Shown: positions 55,811 through 63,957 of the stretch, in pieces
Layout of the letters: the number at the start of each line of letters is the position of its first letter
Position numbering within the stretch: position 1 is the stretch's first letter
DNA from: Caulobacter soli
GTDB lineage: Bacteria; Pseudomonadota; Alphaproteobacteria; Caulobacterales; Caulobacteraceae
Assembly (NCBI RefSeq): GCF_011045195.1
Contig: NZ_CP049199.1
Location: 3,596,001-3,660,000, forward strand
DNA: 64,000 bases
Direction of reading: 5' to 3'
Program-made: the position numbers and the translations under genes
Notes under the pieces: model-generated
The model's input: the letters and a program-made list of their open reading frames with translations, nothing else
Databases searched by the model: none
Told to the model about the DNA's origin: nothing

Positions 55811-55920
55811 TTGCCCCCACCTGACCGCTACGCGGTCTGTCCGCCCCCGTAGGGGGCGGAGGACGAGCCTCTTCCCCCTCCGGGGGAAGACGACCGCGAA
55901 GCGGTCCGTAGAGGGCACGT
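55811..55920. repeat. Dispersed palindromic repeat, family 1 copy B
   Basis: Reverse-orientation copy of the element at 47007-47114, with the same order of hairpins (GACCGC-GCGGTC, CCCCCGTAGGGGG, CTTCCCCC-GGGGGAAG). The two copies differ at a scatter of positions. It sits just downstream of the acyl-CoA dehydrogenase gene. Non-coding. Confidence 0.8.
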
Positions 55921-55951
55921 GGTCGCCGCACGGCCCGGAAAAAGACGTCCC

Positions 55952-57115
55952 TCAATAACTCTTCGGCAGACCCAGCACCCGCTCGGCGATGAAGTTCAGG
56001 ATCATCTCGCGGCTGATCGGCGCGATGCGCGCGATCATCGCCTCGCGGAAATAGCGCTCGACGTCATATTCCTTGGCGTAGCCCATGCCGCCATGGGCCA
56101 GGACCGAGCTCTCGCAGGCGGTGAAGCCGGCCTCGGCGCCCAGGTACTTGGCGGCGTTGGCCTCGGCCCCGCAGTCCTGGCCGGCGTCGTAGAGGGCCGC
56201 GGCCTTGAAAGCCAGCAGGTTGGCGGCCTCCAGTTCGGCCCAAGACTTGGCCAGCGGATGGGCCACGCCCTGGTTCTGGCCGATCGGCCGGCCGAACACG
56301 ATGCGCTCCTTGGCGTAGGTCGCCGCTTTCGCCAAAGCGGCCCGTCCCAGGCCGATGGCCTCGACCGCGAACAGCACCCGCTCGGGATTGAGGCCGTGCA
56401 GCAGGTAGGCGAACCCCTTGCCCTCCTCTCCGACCAGATCGCCCTCCGGCACGAACAGGTCCTCGATGAAGAGCATGTTACACTCGACGGCCTTGCGCCC
56501 CATCTTGGGGATCGGCTTGGCCTCGATCTGCTCACGATCGGTGTAGAACAGGCTCAGGCCCTGGGTCGGCTTTGCGCACTGGTCCTTGGGCGTGGTGCGG
56601 GCGATGATCAGGATCTTGTTGGCGCGCTGGGCGCCGGTCGTCCAGATCTTGCGGCCGTTCAGGCGATAGCCGCCCTCGACCTTCTCGGCCCGGGTCTCCA
56701 GGCTGGACGTATCCAGGCCCGAATTGGGCTCGGTCACGGCGAAGCACATCTTGTCCTCGCCCGAGATCAGGCGCGGCAGATGCCTTTCCCGCTGCGCGTC
56801 CGTGCCGAACTTCACGATCGGCATCGGCCCGAAAATGTTCAGGTGAATGGCGCTGGCGCCCGAGAAGCCCGCGCCGGACTGGGCCACGGTCTGCATCATG
56901 ATCGCCGCCTCGGTCAGGCCCAGGCCCGCCCCGCCCACGCTCTCGGGCATGGCCACGCCCAGCCAGCCGCCCTGGGCGATGGCGGCCACGAATTCCTCGG
57001 GGAAGAGTCCGGTCTCGTCGGTGCGGCGCCAGTACTCGTCATCGAAGTCGGCGCACAGCTTGGCGACGCCCTCGCGGATGGCCTCCTGCTCGTCGGTCAG
57101 ACCAAATCCCGCCAT
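55952..57115 (-). CDS. Acyl-CoA dehydrogenase
   Basis: A 387-residue FAD enzyme that introduces a trans-2 double bond into acyl-CoA in beta-oxidation or a related pathway. Visible segments are CFAVTEPNSGLDTSSLETRA and RKIWTTGAQRANKILIIART of the middle domain, and AHGGMGYAKEYDVERYFREA of the C-terminal domain. The ATG at 57115 has AGGGA upstream; an ATG nine codons further up is possible. It may be co-transcribed with the FAD oxidoreductase upstream at 57158. Chain-length preference is unknown. Confidence 0.92.
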   Translation of the reverse strand: MAGFGLTDEQEAIREGVAKLCADFDDEYWRRTDETGLFPEEFVAAIAQGGWLGVAMPESVGGAGLGLTEAAIMMQTVAQSGAGFSGASAIHLNIFGPMPIVKFGTDAQRERHLPRLISGEDKMCFAVTEPNSGLDTSSLETRAEKVEGGYRLNGRKIWTTGAQRANKILIIARTTPKDQCAKPTQGLSLFYTDREQIEAKPIPKMGRKAVECNMLFIEDLFVPEGDLVGEEGKGFAYLLHGLNPERVLFAVEAIGLGRAALAKAATYAKERIVFGRPIGQNQGVAHPLAKSWAELEAANLLAFKAAALYDAGQDCGAEANAAKYLGAEAGFTACESSVLAHGGMGYAKEYDVERYFREAMIARIAPISREMILNFIAERVLGLPKSY

Positions 57116-57157
57116 GCGTCCCTGCCCTGCTCTGTTAGCCATTTCTGGCGTTGTCGC

Positions 57158-58147
57158 TCAGGTCCTCGAGAAGCGTTTCGCGTCGAGCGACGCGGCGTCC
57201 GGGCCTGGGTTATCACCCTTCAGATACGCCGCGACCAGACCGGCCACAAGCGGGGCCAGCAGCCAGCCGTTGCGTCGCGCGCCCACGGCCAGCATCACGC
57301 CCGGCGTCGCGCTCCAGCCCACCAGGGGCAAGCCGTCGGGCGTGCTGGCCCGCACGCCCACCTCGGTGGTCAGCACCGCCTGGGCCAGCTCCGGACGCAG
57401 GCGGATCGCCGCCGCGCGCAGCGCCTCGGTCGCCGACGGATCGACGATCAGGTCGCCCCGGCCCATCTCCATGGTGGCGCCGATCGCGGGGCTTTCACCG
57501 GCGGCGATATAGACCCCCTCGCCTCGGATCACCGGTCCGGTCGCCGGGCCGCGGTCGGCGCGCAGGATCTGGCCCTTGATGGGCGCCAGCGCCGCCAGTT
57601 CCGGGGTCAGGCCGGCCGCGTCGCCGGCGCCCGTGGCCAGCACCACGGCGTCGAAGGCCGGCAGGTCGCCGGCGGCGAAGGCGCGGGGCTCGAACCGTCC
57701 GCCCAGAGCCTCGAAGGCGGTCTTGAGAACGGCCAGGGCCGGCCGTGCTTCGATCCGCCAGTCCTCCGCGTCGACCAGGGCCCCGTCCAGGCGCTGGAAG
57801 GGGGCGTCCAGGGCCTCGAAGCGGGCGGCGATGGTCGCCAGCCAGGCCGCCTCGCCTTCCACCCTGAGGCCGTCGCGCAGGATCGGCAGGTCCAGCCCCT
57901 CGACGAACGCCGGCCACAGGTCGCGGGCCCGGCGCAGCAGCGCCAGGTGCGGGGTCGAGACGGGATCGAACACGGCCTCGGCCACGGGGGCCAGCATGCC
58001 GGCGGCCACGCCGGAGGCGTTGTCGCCAGGCGGGGCGGGATCGAACAGCGTGACGTCGAATTGGGCGCGGGCCAGGGTCAACGCCACGGCCGATCCGATC
58101 GCGCCGGCGCCGGCCACCGCCACCCGCGCGCGCAGCTTGGTCTCCAT
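57158..58147 (-). CDS. FAD-dependent amino-acid oxidoreductase (ThiO/DadA-like)
   Basis: A 329-residue DAO-family flavoprotein. The FAD motif is VAVAGAGAIGSAVALTLARA and the C-terminal half carries GRGDLIVDPSATEALRAAA and LPLVGWSATPGVMLAVGARRNG. Length and motifs fit glycine oxidase (ThiO) or a small D-amino-acid oxidase; no thiamine gene lies next to it, so the specific role is open. It is 42 bases upstream of the acyl-CoA dehydrogenase. Confidence 0.82.
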   Translation of the reverse strand: METKLRARVAVAGAGAIGSAVALTLARAQFDVTLFDPAPPGDNASGVAAGMLAPVAEAVFDPVSTPHLALLRRARDLWPAFVEGLDLPILRDGLRVEGEAAWLATIAARFEALDAPFQRLDGALVDAEDWRIEARPALAVLKTAFEALGGRFEPRAFAAGDLPAFDAVVLATGAGDAAGLTPELAALAPIKGQILRADRGPATGPVIRGEGVYIAAGESPAIGATMEMGRGDLIVDPSATEALRAAAIRLRPELAQAVLTTEVGVRASTPDGLPLVGWSATPGVMLAVGARRNGWLLAPLVAGLVAAYLKGDNPGPDAASLDAKRFSRT

Positions 58148-58328
58148 GGGCGGCAAACACCCCCGCTCGCGCCAAACGTCAACCCCGGCGGGACATTTTG
58201 CGCCGGCGCGGCGTGTGTCAGAGGCGTGACTAACGCGCCCGCTTGGGTCTATCCTGCGTTAACCAAGCTGGACCACACGCACCAGCCTCGCGATGTGGCG
58301 TGTGGCGGCTGGGAGGAACGTGACGCGG

Positions 58329-58751
58329 ATGACCGACAAACCCCCTTCCGACACGACTCACCCCGTCGATCTCTATGTCGGGGCCCGTCTGCGCATTCGC
58401 CGCAAGGTTCTGGGGCTCAGCCAGACTCAGTTGGCCGAGGCTCTGGGCATCACCTTCCAGCAGATCCAGAAGTACGAACGCGGGGCCAATCGGATCAGCG
58501 CCTCCAAGCTCTACGAGGCCGCGCGCCTGCTGCAGTCGCCGGTGTCCTACTTCTTCGAGGGGCTGGACGAGACCAACCACGACGGCGCCGACGACGGCTT
58601 CGCCCAGCGCATGACCCAGTTCGTGGCCACGCCTGAGGGCCTGGAGCTGGCCGGCCTGTTCCCGCGGCTGGACGACCGCCGGCTGCGCCGCCGGGTGGTC
58701 GACCTGGTCAAGGCCATGGTCGACGACGAACCGGGGGCGATCACGCCCTAG
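58329..58751 (+). CDS. XRE-family transcriptional regulator
   Basis: A 140-residue regulator with a Cro/C1-type helix-turn-helix (ARLRIRRKVLGLSQTQLAEALGITFQQIQKYERG) and a short C-terminal tail containing SPVSYFFEGLDE, a pattern shared by many alphaproteobacterial XRE regulators. GGGAGGAA precedes the ATG; a GTG three codons upstream is an alternative. Target genes are unknown; the two short genes downstream may or may not be linked. Confidence 0.87.
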   Translation: MTDKPPSDTTHPVDLYVGARLRIRRKVLGLSQTQLAEALGITFQQIQKYERGANRISASKLYEAARLLQSPVSYFFEGLDETNHDGADDGFAQRMTQFVATPEGLELAGLFPRLDDRRLRRRVVDLVKAMVDDEPGAITP

Positions 58752-58844
58752 TCCCCGTCACCGGCTTCGGACGTCGGGGCGGATCAACCACACCGCCCAG
58801 GCGTTTGAGGGGCGACCGGCTCTGGTCGTCGCCTCTGGGCCTTC

Positions 58845-58997
58845 ATGATCCTGATCGTCTCGCTCTTCCTGATCTGCGCCGTCGTCACCCCGTCGGCGGG
58901 CGAGGCCCTGCGCCGCCGTCAGCGCGCGATCCAGAACCGCAAGCGGATCGAGGCCTTCCTGCGCGACAGCCCGGTGGCAGACTATCGCCTCGACTAA
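58845..58997 (+). CDS. Small membrane protein, 50 residues
   Basis: Starts MILIVSLFLICAVV, one hydrophobic helix, then an Arg/Glu-rich cytoplasmic tail ending in VADYRLD. GC-biased third positions agree with real coding. It lies 93 bases after the XRE regulator stop. Function unknown; too short for database-type recognition by eye. Confidence 0.5.
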   Translation: MILIVSLFLICAVVTPSAGEALRRRQRAIQNRKRIEAFLRDSPVADYRLD

Positions 58998-59077
58998 TCC
59001 ATCCCCATATCGATGGGAAGCGGCGCTGTGCCGCACTGTCGCGAAACCGTCTTTGGGCGCAGCCTGAGGGTCGGCGA

Positions 59078-59263
59078 ATGGATGCGCGAAGGTCGCGCGA
59101 GAGTCCGGAGGCCAGCGTGAAAACGTCTTCAGAGGCGGCCCAGGGTCGCATTCGCTATTGGTGGCAAGCCCGGCCCATGACCGGCCTGCTGGCGGGCTGG
59201 CTCGCGATCGCCCTCGTCGGCTGGCGGCTCTGGAGCGGCCTCAACGGTCACCATCACGCCTAG
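59078..59263 (+). CDS. Small membrane protein, 61 residues
   Basis: A short protein with a charged N terminus (MDARRSRESPEASVKTSSEA) and one membrane helix near the C terminus (MTGLLAGWLAIALVGWRLW), ending in HHHA. GAGGG lies about eight bases upstream of the ATG. Function unknown. It precedes the tRNA-His gene, which is on the other strand. Confidence 0.5.
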   Translation: MDARRSRESPEASVKTSSEAAQGRIRYWWQARPMTGLLAGWLAIALVGWRLWSGLNGHHHA

Positions 59264-59278
59264 GCGCGGCCCCGGAAC

Positions 59279-59305
59279 GAAAAAACCCCGGGCGCAAACC
59301 CAGGG
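59279..59305 (-). terminator. Intrinsic terminator after tRNA-His
   Basis: On the minus strand CCCTGGG and CCCGGGG form a seven-pair stem around a short loop, followed by a run of T. It begins 17 bases after the tRNA 3' end. Confidence 0.8.
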
Positions 59306-59321
59306 CTCTTTGGCTTCACGA

Positions 59322-59398
59322 TGGTACCGCCTCTCAGGCTTGAACTGAGGACCTCCGGTTCCACAAACCGGCGCTCTAACCAACTGAGCTAAGGCGGC
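59322..59398 (-). tRNA. tRNA-His (GUG)
   Basis: Full cloverleaf with CCA encoded. The anticodon loop TTGTGGA gives anticodon GTG between CCGGT and ACCGG stems; the D-arm has TAGCTCAGTTGGTTAGAGC and the T-arm TTCAAGC. The acceptor starts GCCGCCT and ends AGGCGGT, so position 1:72 is G:U, the discriminator is A73, and the base before position 1 is C, not G. This is the alternative tRNA-His architecture known from some alphaproteobacteria such as Caulobacter. Confidence 0.95.
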
Positions 59399-59468
59399 GC
59401 ATCGCGAGGGAGTGTCTTTAGTCGGACGCGAGAGCCGGATCAAGCGTCGAAACACTGCTTTTCACACG

Positions 59469-59500
59469 AAAACGCCCCGGAGCGATAAAGCTCCGAGGCG
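59469..59500 (-). terminator. Intrinsic terminator of the tonB-exbD-exbB operon
   Basis: On the minus strand CGCCTCGGAGC and GCTCCGGGGCG form an eleven-pair stem with a six-base loop, followed by TTTT. It lies 29 bases after the tonB stop. Confidence 0.85.
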
Positions 59501-59528
59501 CTCGTTTCTTGGCCTGTCGCCTCGGTCC

Positions 59529-60269
59529 CTAGCGGGGGACCGTGAAGACGATCGGGATCGTGATCTGACCACCATCCACCGGGGCGCCGTCAAGCGTCTT
59601 CGGCTTCATGCGGAACAGTCGCGACAACTTCAGGGCCGCGTCGCCGAAGCCGTAGTCAGCCGGATTTTCCGACACGACCGAGCAGCCTTCCAGCGACCCC
59701 TTGGCGGTGACGGTGCACGACAGGGTCGCGCGACCGCCAACTTCCATCCGCTGAGCGCGGTCGGGGTAGTAGCGAGCCATGTCCTCGCCGGTGGGCTTGC
59801 GGGCCCAGTCCGGCTTGGTGATCACCGAAGCCCGAGCCGGCGGGTTCGAAGGAACCGGCGGCACGTTCGAGATCACCGGCGGAGCCGTTTGCTCGACCCG
59901 CTCCTTGACGGGAGGGATCGGCAGCGGCGGCGGCGGCGTCACGTCCGGCGGCGGCGCAATCGGCGGCCTCGGCTGCACCACCGCGGGAGGCGGAGGCGGA
60001 GCATTGGTCGGCGGCGGCGGCGGGGGCGGAGGAGGCGGCGGCGGCGGCGGGGGCGGCGGAGGCAGCTCCACGTCCACGGCGTCGTCGTGATACTCCTTCA
60101 TCACCGCTTCGAACTTCTGCTTCGCCAGATATGCGAACAAAGCAGCGTGCAAACCGACGACGACGAGGGTCGCGATACCAAAGGCGCCGAGGCCACCTTT
60201 TTTGCGTCGCGGGCCGTCTGAGGTGAGCGGGTCGTAGTGGCGATGCTCAGGCGCTTGTTGTTCAGCCAT
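59529..60269 (-). CDS. tonB: Energy transducer TonB with long polyproline linker
   Basis: A 246-residue TonB. It has one membrane helix (about 30-50, GAFGIATLVVVGLHAALFAY), then VELPP followed by a run of about eighteen prolines and further Pro-rich sequence to about 160, and a TonB C-terminal domain (VGGRATLSCTVTAKGSLEGCSV, then ALKLSRLFRMKPK). The rigid linker spans the periplasm to reach outer-membrane receptors. It is the last gene of the leftward exbB-exbD-tonB operon. Confidence 0.93.
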   Translation of the reverse strand: MAEQQAPEHRHYDPLTSDGPRRKKGGLGAFGIATLVVVGLHAALFAYLAKQKFEAVMKEYHDDAVDVELPPPPPPPPPPPPPPPPPPTNAPPPPPAVVQPRPPIAPPPDVTPPPPLPIPPVKERVEQTAPPVISNVPPVPSNPPARASVITKPDWARKPTGEDMARYYPDRAQRMEVGGRATLSCTVTAKGSLEGCSVVSENPADYGFGDAALKLSRLFRMKPKTLDGAPVDGGQITIPIVFTVPR

Positions 60270-60278
60270 GCATCACCC

Positions 60279-60713
60279 CTAGCTGTTTTGATCCTTGCCG
60301 ATGAGCGCCACGCTATAGAAGCCGTTATCCTGGAGGGTGTTCATCACCTCCATGAAAGCTCCGTAGCGCGTCTTTTCGTCGGCACGGATATAGATGCGCT
60401 CCTTGGTGGGATCGCGACGACCGATGCTCTTCGTGAGGTCCGCACCCATCTCGTCGACCGTAGTGGGGTCGTCGCCAATGAAGACCTTTCCCGAAGCCTT
60501 GATCGAAATGTAGACAGGCTTTGGCGGGCTCGGCGACGGTTTCGCGACCGCCGGCGGCAGGTTCACTTCGACCGACACGGAGGCGAGCGGAGCCGCCACC
60601 ATGAAGATGATCAGGAGGACCAGCATGACGTCCACGAAGGGCGTAACGTTGATCTCGCTGTTCTGGTCGATATTAAACCTGTCGCCCCCACCGCCTGAGA
60701 GTTTGGCGGCCAT
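60279..60713 (-). CDS. exbD: ExbD/TolR-family proton channel subunit
   Basis: A 144-residue ExbD. It has a short cytoplasmic start, one membrane helix beginning INVTPFVDVMLVLLIIFMVA that carries the conserved channel aspartate, and a periplasmic domain. With ExbB it uses proton flow to energise TonB. It is nine bases from tonB and five from exbB. Only one exbD copy is present in the operon. Confidence 0.94.
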   Translation of the reverse strand: MAAKLSGGGGDRFNIDQNSEINVTPFVDVMLVLLIIFMVAAPLASVSVEVNLPPAVAKPSPSPPKPVYISIKASGKVFIGDDPTTVDEMGADLTKSIGRRDPTKERIYIRADEKTRYGAFMEVMNTLQDNGFYSVALIGKDQNS

Positions 60714-60718
60714 CGGTC

Positions 60719-61618
60719 TTACGCCCCTTTGTCGAGCTGGCGCGAGATGGCGTTCATCAGTTCAGCAACGAAACCTTCAGAGCGCGTGCCGTAGCCGGAA
60801 ATGCGGGTCTGGAAGTAGTTGTAGAAGATAACGGCCGGGATAGCGGCGAACAGACCAATACCGGTGGCGAGCAGCGCTTCGGCGATACCGGGAGCGACGA
60901 CGGCCAGGTTGGTCGTGTTGGTGTTCGCGATGCCGATGAACGAGGTCATGATCCCGTAAACCGTACCGAACAGACCGATGAACGGACCGGCCGAACCGAC
61001 CGAGGCCAGGAACACCATGCCGCCCGACAGACGCTTGGCCAGCGAGGCTTGCACCGCGTTGATGGCGTAGGTGGCGCGCGACAGGGTCGAGTCGCGGTGT
61101 TCGCCGCCGACGGCCAGGCCAGCTTGGCGCGACAGTTCGACTTCTTGGGCGGCCGCGGCGGCCATGTCGGCCATCGGGTTGCCTTCGAATTCTTCCGACG
61201 AGCCGATGCGGGCGATGTCGGCGATCGAGCGAGCGCCGCGGAAGGCTTCCAGGAACTTGTCCGACTGCTTGTTCAGGGCGCCGAACTCGAACAGCTTGGT
61301 GATCAGCAGGACCCACGAGAAGACCGAGGCCAGGATCAGGCCGATCATCACGACCTTAACCACCGCCTGGGCCGACAAGAACATGCCGATCGGGGTCAGG
61401 GAGTGGGATTTCATCTTTTCGGTCGCGGCGACGCCGGCGTCCAGGGGCTCTTCAGCGGGCGCGGCGGCCGGGGCCGGCGCGGCGGCGGCCGGAGCGGCCG
61501 CTTCGGTGGTGGCCGGCGCAGGAGCCGCAGCGTCCTGAGCAAAAGCCGGGGCGCTCACCATCAGCGCCATGGCGCCGACGAGAGCGATGAGGGGGGTTTT
61601 CCGTTTAATGTCGAGCAT
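60719..61618 (-). CDS. exbB: MotA/TolQ/ExbB proton channel protein
   Basis: A 299-residue ExbB with a cleavable signal sequence (MVSAPAFAQDA, about residues 1-28) and an Ala/Pro-rich segment (30-60), then three membrane helices and the conserved SAGPFIGLFGTVYGIMTSFIGI and GIAEALLATGIGLFAAIPAVIFYN. It forms the channel core with ExbD. The ATG at 61618 starts the signal sequence; the longer frame is rejected. It is the first gene of its operon. Confidence 0.94.
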   Translation of the reverse strand: MLDIKRKTPLIALVGAMALMVSAPAFAQDAAAPAPATTEAAAPAAAAPAPAAAPAEEPLDAGVAATEKMKSHSLTPIGMFLSAQAVVKVVMIGLILASVFSWVLLITKLFEFGALNKQSDKFLEAFRGARSIADIARIGSSEEFEGNPMADMAAAAAQEVELSRQAGLAVGGEHRDSTLSRATYAINAVQASLAKRLSGGMVFLASVGSAGPFIGLFGTVYGIMTSFIGIANTNTTNLAVVAPGIAEALLATGIGLFAAIPAVIFYNYFQTRISGYGTRSEGFVAELMNAISRQLDKGA

Positions 61619-62564
61619 CTGTCGCCAGTTCCTGATTGGTCTAGCACGTTTGGACCGAGGGTCGTCGCGCGAGAGCGTCTCCACCCTAACTTGAATAGCT
61701 CGCAAGCTGGCCGATCGCTCGGACGTCCTGCGAACCCGCTTCGCTGCGCTCGACCCGTTACGCCCCCCAAGCCAGGCTCATGCCCATCAAGAAGGATCGT
61801 TTCGAAGCGCGTGTGATCGCCGCCTCCGGGAAGGCTGCGATCTTACCGCAATGTTAGAATTGCGGCAGGGGTCCTTTGGCAACCCCTTTTCGTACCGTCA
61901 AGGGGTTCGAAGAGGCATAAATTCACCGCCCCTCCGATGCACCCCATGCCGTTGCCGCACCGCACAAATGAGAAATCAGGATTTGAGGGCGGTTTTTCCC
62001 TGCCAAAGGGAATATCGATGTTGCGGCGCAGCATGCTTACAAAACATCGGTCTCGCAGACCTGATCGGAACGCGCATGACGCCAGAGTTCAATCTAGCCG
62101 CGAAACGCCTCCACCAGTGGTCTGACCTCCGCCACCGGCATAGCCGCCTCGACTAGCCCCGCGGAGACCGGATTTTCACCACCGGTCAGCCTTTCGACGC
62201 CGCAAATCGCCTCTCGCGTCGGCGCCGGAACGAAAATGGCGTCGTCACCCACCCTGTCAGCGACGGAACCTTCGCCAGGTCCGATCGATCACCCAACACC
62301 ACGCCAGTGCCCCGCTCACCTCCCCCGGATCGTCTAAACGACCACTCCAGGAATCGGCGACGCGCTCGACAGCGTTTCCCGCTGGTCGATTTCGACGTGG
62401 CCTCGCCGCAGACCGCTAAAATTTCACATCTGCCCTGAGGCGGACGGATATGATCAAGATCGCGGCGCCAGCACTACGCCCCCTCTCCCGCGAAGCCGCG
62501 GAGATTCAGCGACACAATCCCGCTCGTGGAGAAAACGGGACGAGGAGTTCGCTTGAAAAGGAGG
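61619..62564. other. Long intergenic region upstream of exbB
   Basis: About 945 bases with no complete gene. It must hold the exbB promoter. An inverted repeat CCGCAAT-GTTAGA-ATTGCGG lies at 61847-61866. A short hairpin GGGGT-ACCCC with TTTT follows near 61868-61893. From 62094 to about 62430 the minus strand shows broken coding-like segments. No clear Fur box was seen. Confidence 0.45.
62094..62288 (-). pseudogene. Possible gene remnant
   Basis: A 64-codon open segment on the minus strand reads as plausible protein (VADRVGDDAIFVPAPTREAI, then GGENPVSAGLVEAAMPVAEV) and ends at a TAG, but it has an in-frame stop just upstream and no convincing start. Adjacent frames upstream (62290-62400) also look protein-like in pieces, as expected of a decayed gene with frameshifts. 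No family recognised; the evidence is weak. Confidence 0.25.
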
Positions 62565-62640
62565 TGGTGCCTGGAGGCGGATTCGAACCACCGACACGCG
62601 GATTTTCAATCCGCTGCTCTACCAGCTGAGCTATCCAGGC
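62565..62640 (-). tRNA. tRNA-Phe (GAA)
   Basis: Full cloverleaf with CCA encoded. The acceptor stem GCCTGGA pairs with TCCAGGC, the D-arm has GCTCAGCTGGTAGAGC, the anticodon loop TTGAAAA gives anticodon GAA between GCGGA and TCCGC, and the T-arm has GGTGGTTCGAATCCGCC. It follows the maf-RNase-yacG operon, a gene order common in alphaproteobacteria. Confidence 0.96.
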
Positions 62641-62749
62641 CTAGGCCAAAAGGCGGTGTAAACCACCTCGGCGCCCACCTTGCGGCGGGGAGCCGCGTCT
62701 ATAGGGGAGGCTAAAAACGAAGTCCAGCCCCTGTTGAAGCGATCTTGAA

Positions 62750-62920
62750 CTATTCGCGACCGAAGTCTGTGGACGGCGGATTCTCCTCGTCCTCGTCGGC
62801 TCCTGGCACCACGTACCGGTCCGACAGCCAGCGGTTCAGGTCGATGTCGGCGCAGCGCTTGGAGCAGAACGGGCGGAAGGCCTGCTCGGCGGGTTTCTTG
62901 CAGATCGGACAGGCGCTCAT
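62750..62920 (-). CDS. yacG: Zinc-binding DNA gyrase inhibitor YacG
   Basis: A 56-residue YacG. The four zinc-binding cysteines are in ACPIC (C4, C7) and FCSKRC (C19, C23), followed by ADIDLNRWLSDRYVVPG and an acidic tail. It binds GyrB and restrains gyrase. The ATG overlaps the stop of the RNase E/G-type gene upstream (ATGA), so the two are coupled. Confidence 0.93.
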   Translation of the reverse strand: MSACPICKKPAEQAFRPFCSKRCADIDLNRWLSDRYVVPGADEDEENPPSTDFGRE

Positions 62921-63957
62921 GAGGATGCGACCTCCAGACGGTCGTTTGGCCAGTCGGCGACGACGGCCAAGGTGAAGCGGCGGCCGATCTTGTCGGCCAG
63001 GGCCGTGTCGAGGGCCGCGAAGGCCTCGGCGACGGCGGCGTTGCAGCGGCCGGCCAGCTTGCCGCCGGGATCCGCCCTGCCCTCGCGCTCGAAGGCCCGG
63101 ACCAGACGCAGAGCGCCATGGCGCGCCGACGGTTCGCCCGACTCGTCCAGAAGCCGGTCGAGAATCGGCTTGGTCCGGCGCGGCACGATCATCTCCAGCG
63201 CCCCGAACTTGCTGATCGGGCCCAGGCCCACGCCGGGATTGTCGATGGCGAAGGCGTTGCGGGCCGCCGTGGTCAGGGCCGGACCGTCGTGGCCTCGACC
63301 GACCAGGTCGAAGACCACCAGCCCCGCCAGCCCTTTCAGGCGCAGGATGCGGGCGGCTGTCGTGAAGGCGGCCATGTTGGCGGCGCGGGCCGCCTTCTTG
63401 GAATCACCGTCGCGGGCGCCGAGATCGACGTCGACGGCGACCAGGGCCCGGGTCGCCTCGATGCTGACGTCGCCGCCGCCCGGCAGGGCGAAGACGGTCT
63501 CCAGGGCCTCGGCCTCGGCGGCCTCAACCGCCTCCAGGGCGGCCAAGCCCTGGGTCGGCGAGCCGGACTTCACCCACAAGCGCAGCAGCTCGTCGATGGT
63601 CGGGGCGAGGGCCAGCACGCGCGGCTCGCCCTCGGCCGGGCCGACATAGCGGGCCACGGCCGACTTGTCGCGACGCGAGGGATTGCGAATCTCGACCTCG
63701 ACCACCTGGCCCTCGACCAGCTTGGGCATGTCGGGCTTCAGCGCCAACAGCAGATCCGCGCCGCCCGGCAGGGCGACGAAGGCCGAGTTGAAGGCGCGCT
63801 CGATCTTCTTGACCCGAGCGACGCCGCGCACGCCCTCGGCGTCCAGCGGGTCGTCGCCGTCCCATTGGGCGACCAGGCGTTCGGGGCGACCGTCCAGGGT
63901 GACGACCCCGACCGTCTCGCCGATGCCCGTATAGAGGTAGGCGCGCCGTTCGCTCAT
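62917..63957 (-). CDS. Short ribonuclease E/G family protein
   Basis: A 346-residue member of the RNase E/G family. It begins with an S1-like region (KKIERAFNSAFVALPGG), and the catalytic metal-binding aspartates match ALVAVDVDLGARDGDSKK and GLAGLVVFDLVGRG. It is shorter than RNase G (about 490) and RNase E, and lacks the CxxC zinc link and C-terminal scaffold. The maf-RNase-yacG order is typical of alphaproteobacteria. Its RNA targets are unknown. It overlaps maf and yacG by ATGA on each side. Confidence 0.87.
   Translation of the reverse strand: MSERRAYLYTGIGETVGVVTLDGRPERLVAQWDGDDPLDAEGVRGVARVKKIERAFNSAFVALPGGADLLLALKPDMPKLVEGQVVEVEIRNPSRRDKSAVARYVGPAEGEPRVLALAPTIDELLRLWVKSGSPTQGLAALEAVEAAEAEALETVFALPGGGDVSIEATRALVAVDVDLGARDGDSKKAARAANMAAFTTAARILRLKGLAGLVVFDLVGRGHDGPALTTAARNAFAIDNPGVGLGPISKFGALEMIVPRRTKPILDRLLDESGEPSARHGALRLVRAFEREGRADPGGKLAGRCNAAVAEAFAALDTALADKIGRRFTLAVVADWPNDRLEVASS

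Noticed and set aside
59985..60065. Repeated GGCGGCGG units that resemble a short array
   Set aside because: These are proline codons of tonB read on the other strand; there are no spacers, so not CRISPR.
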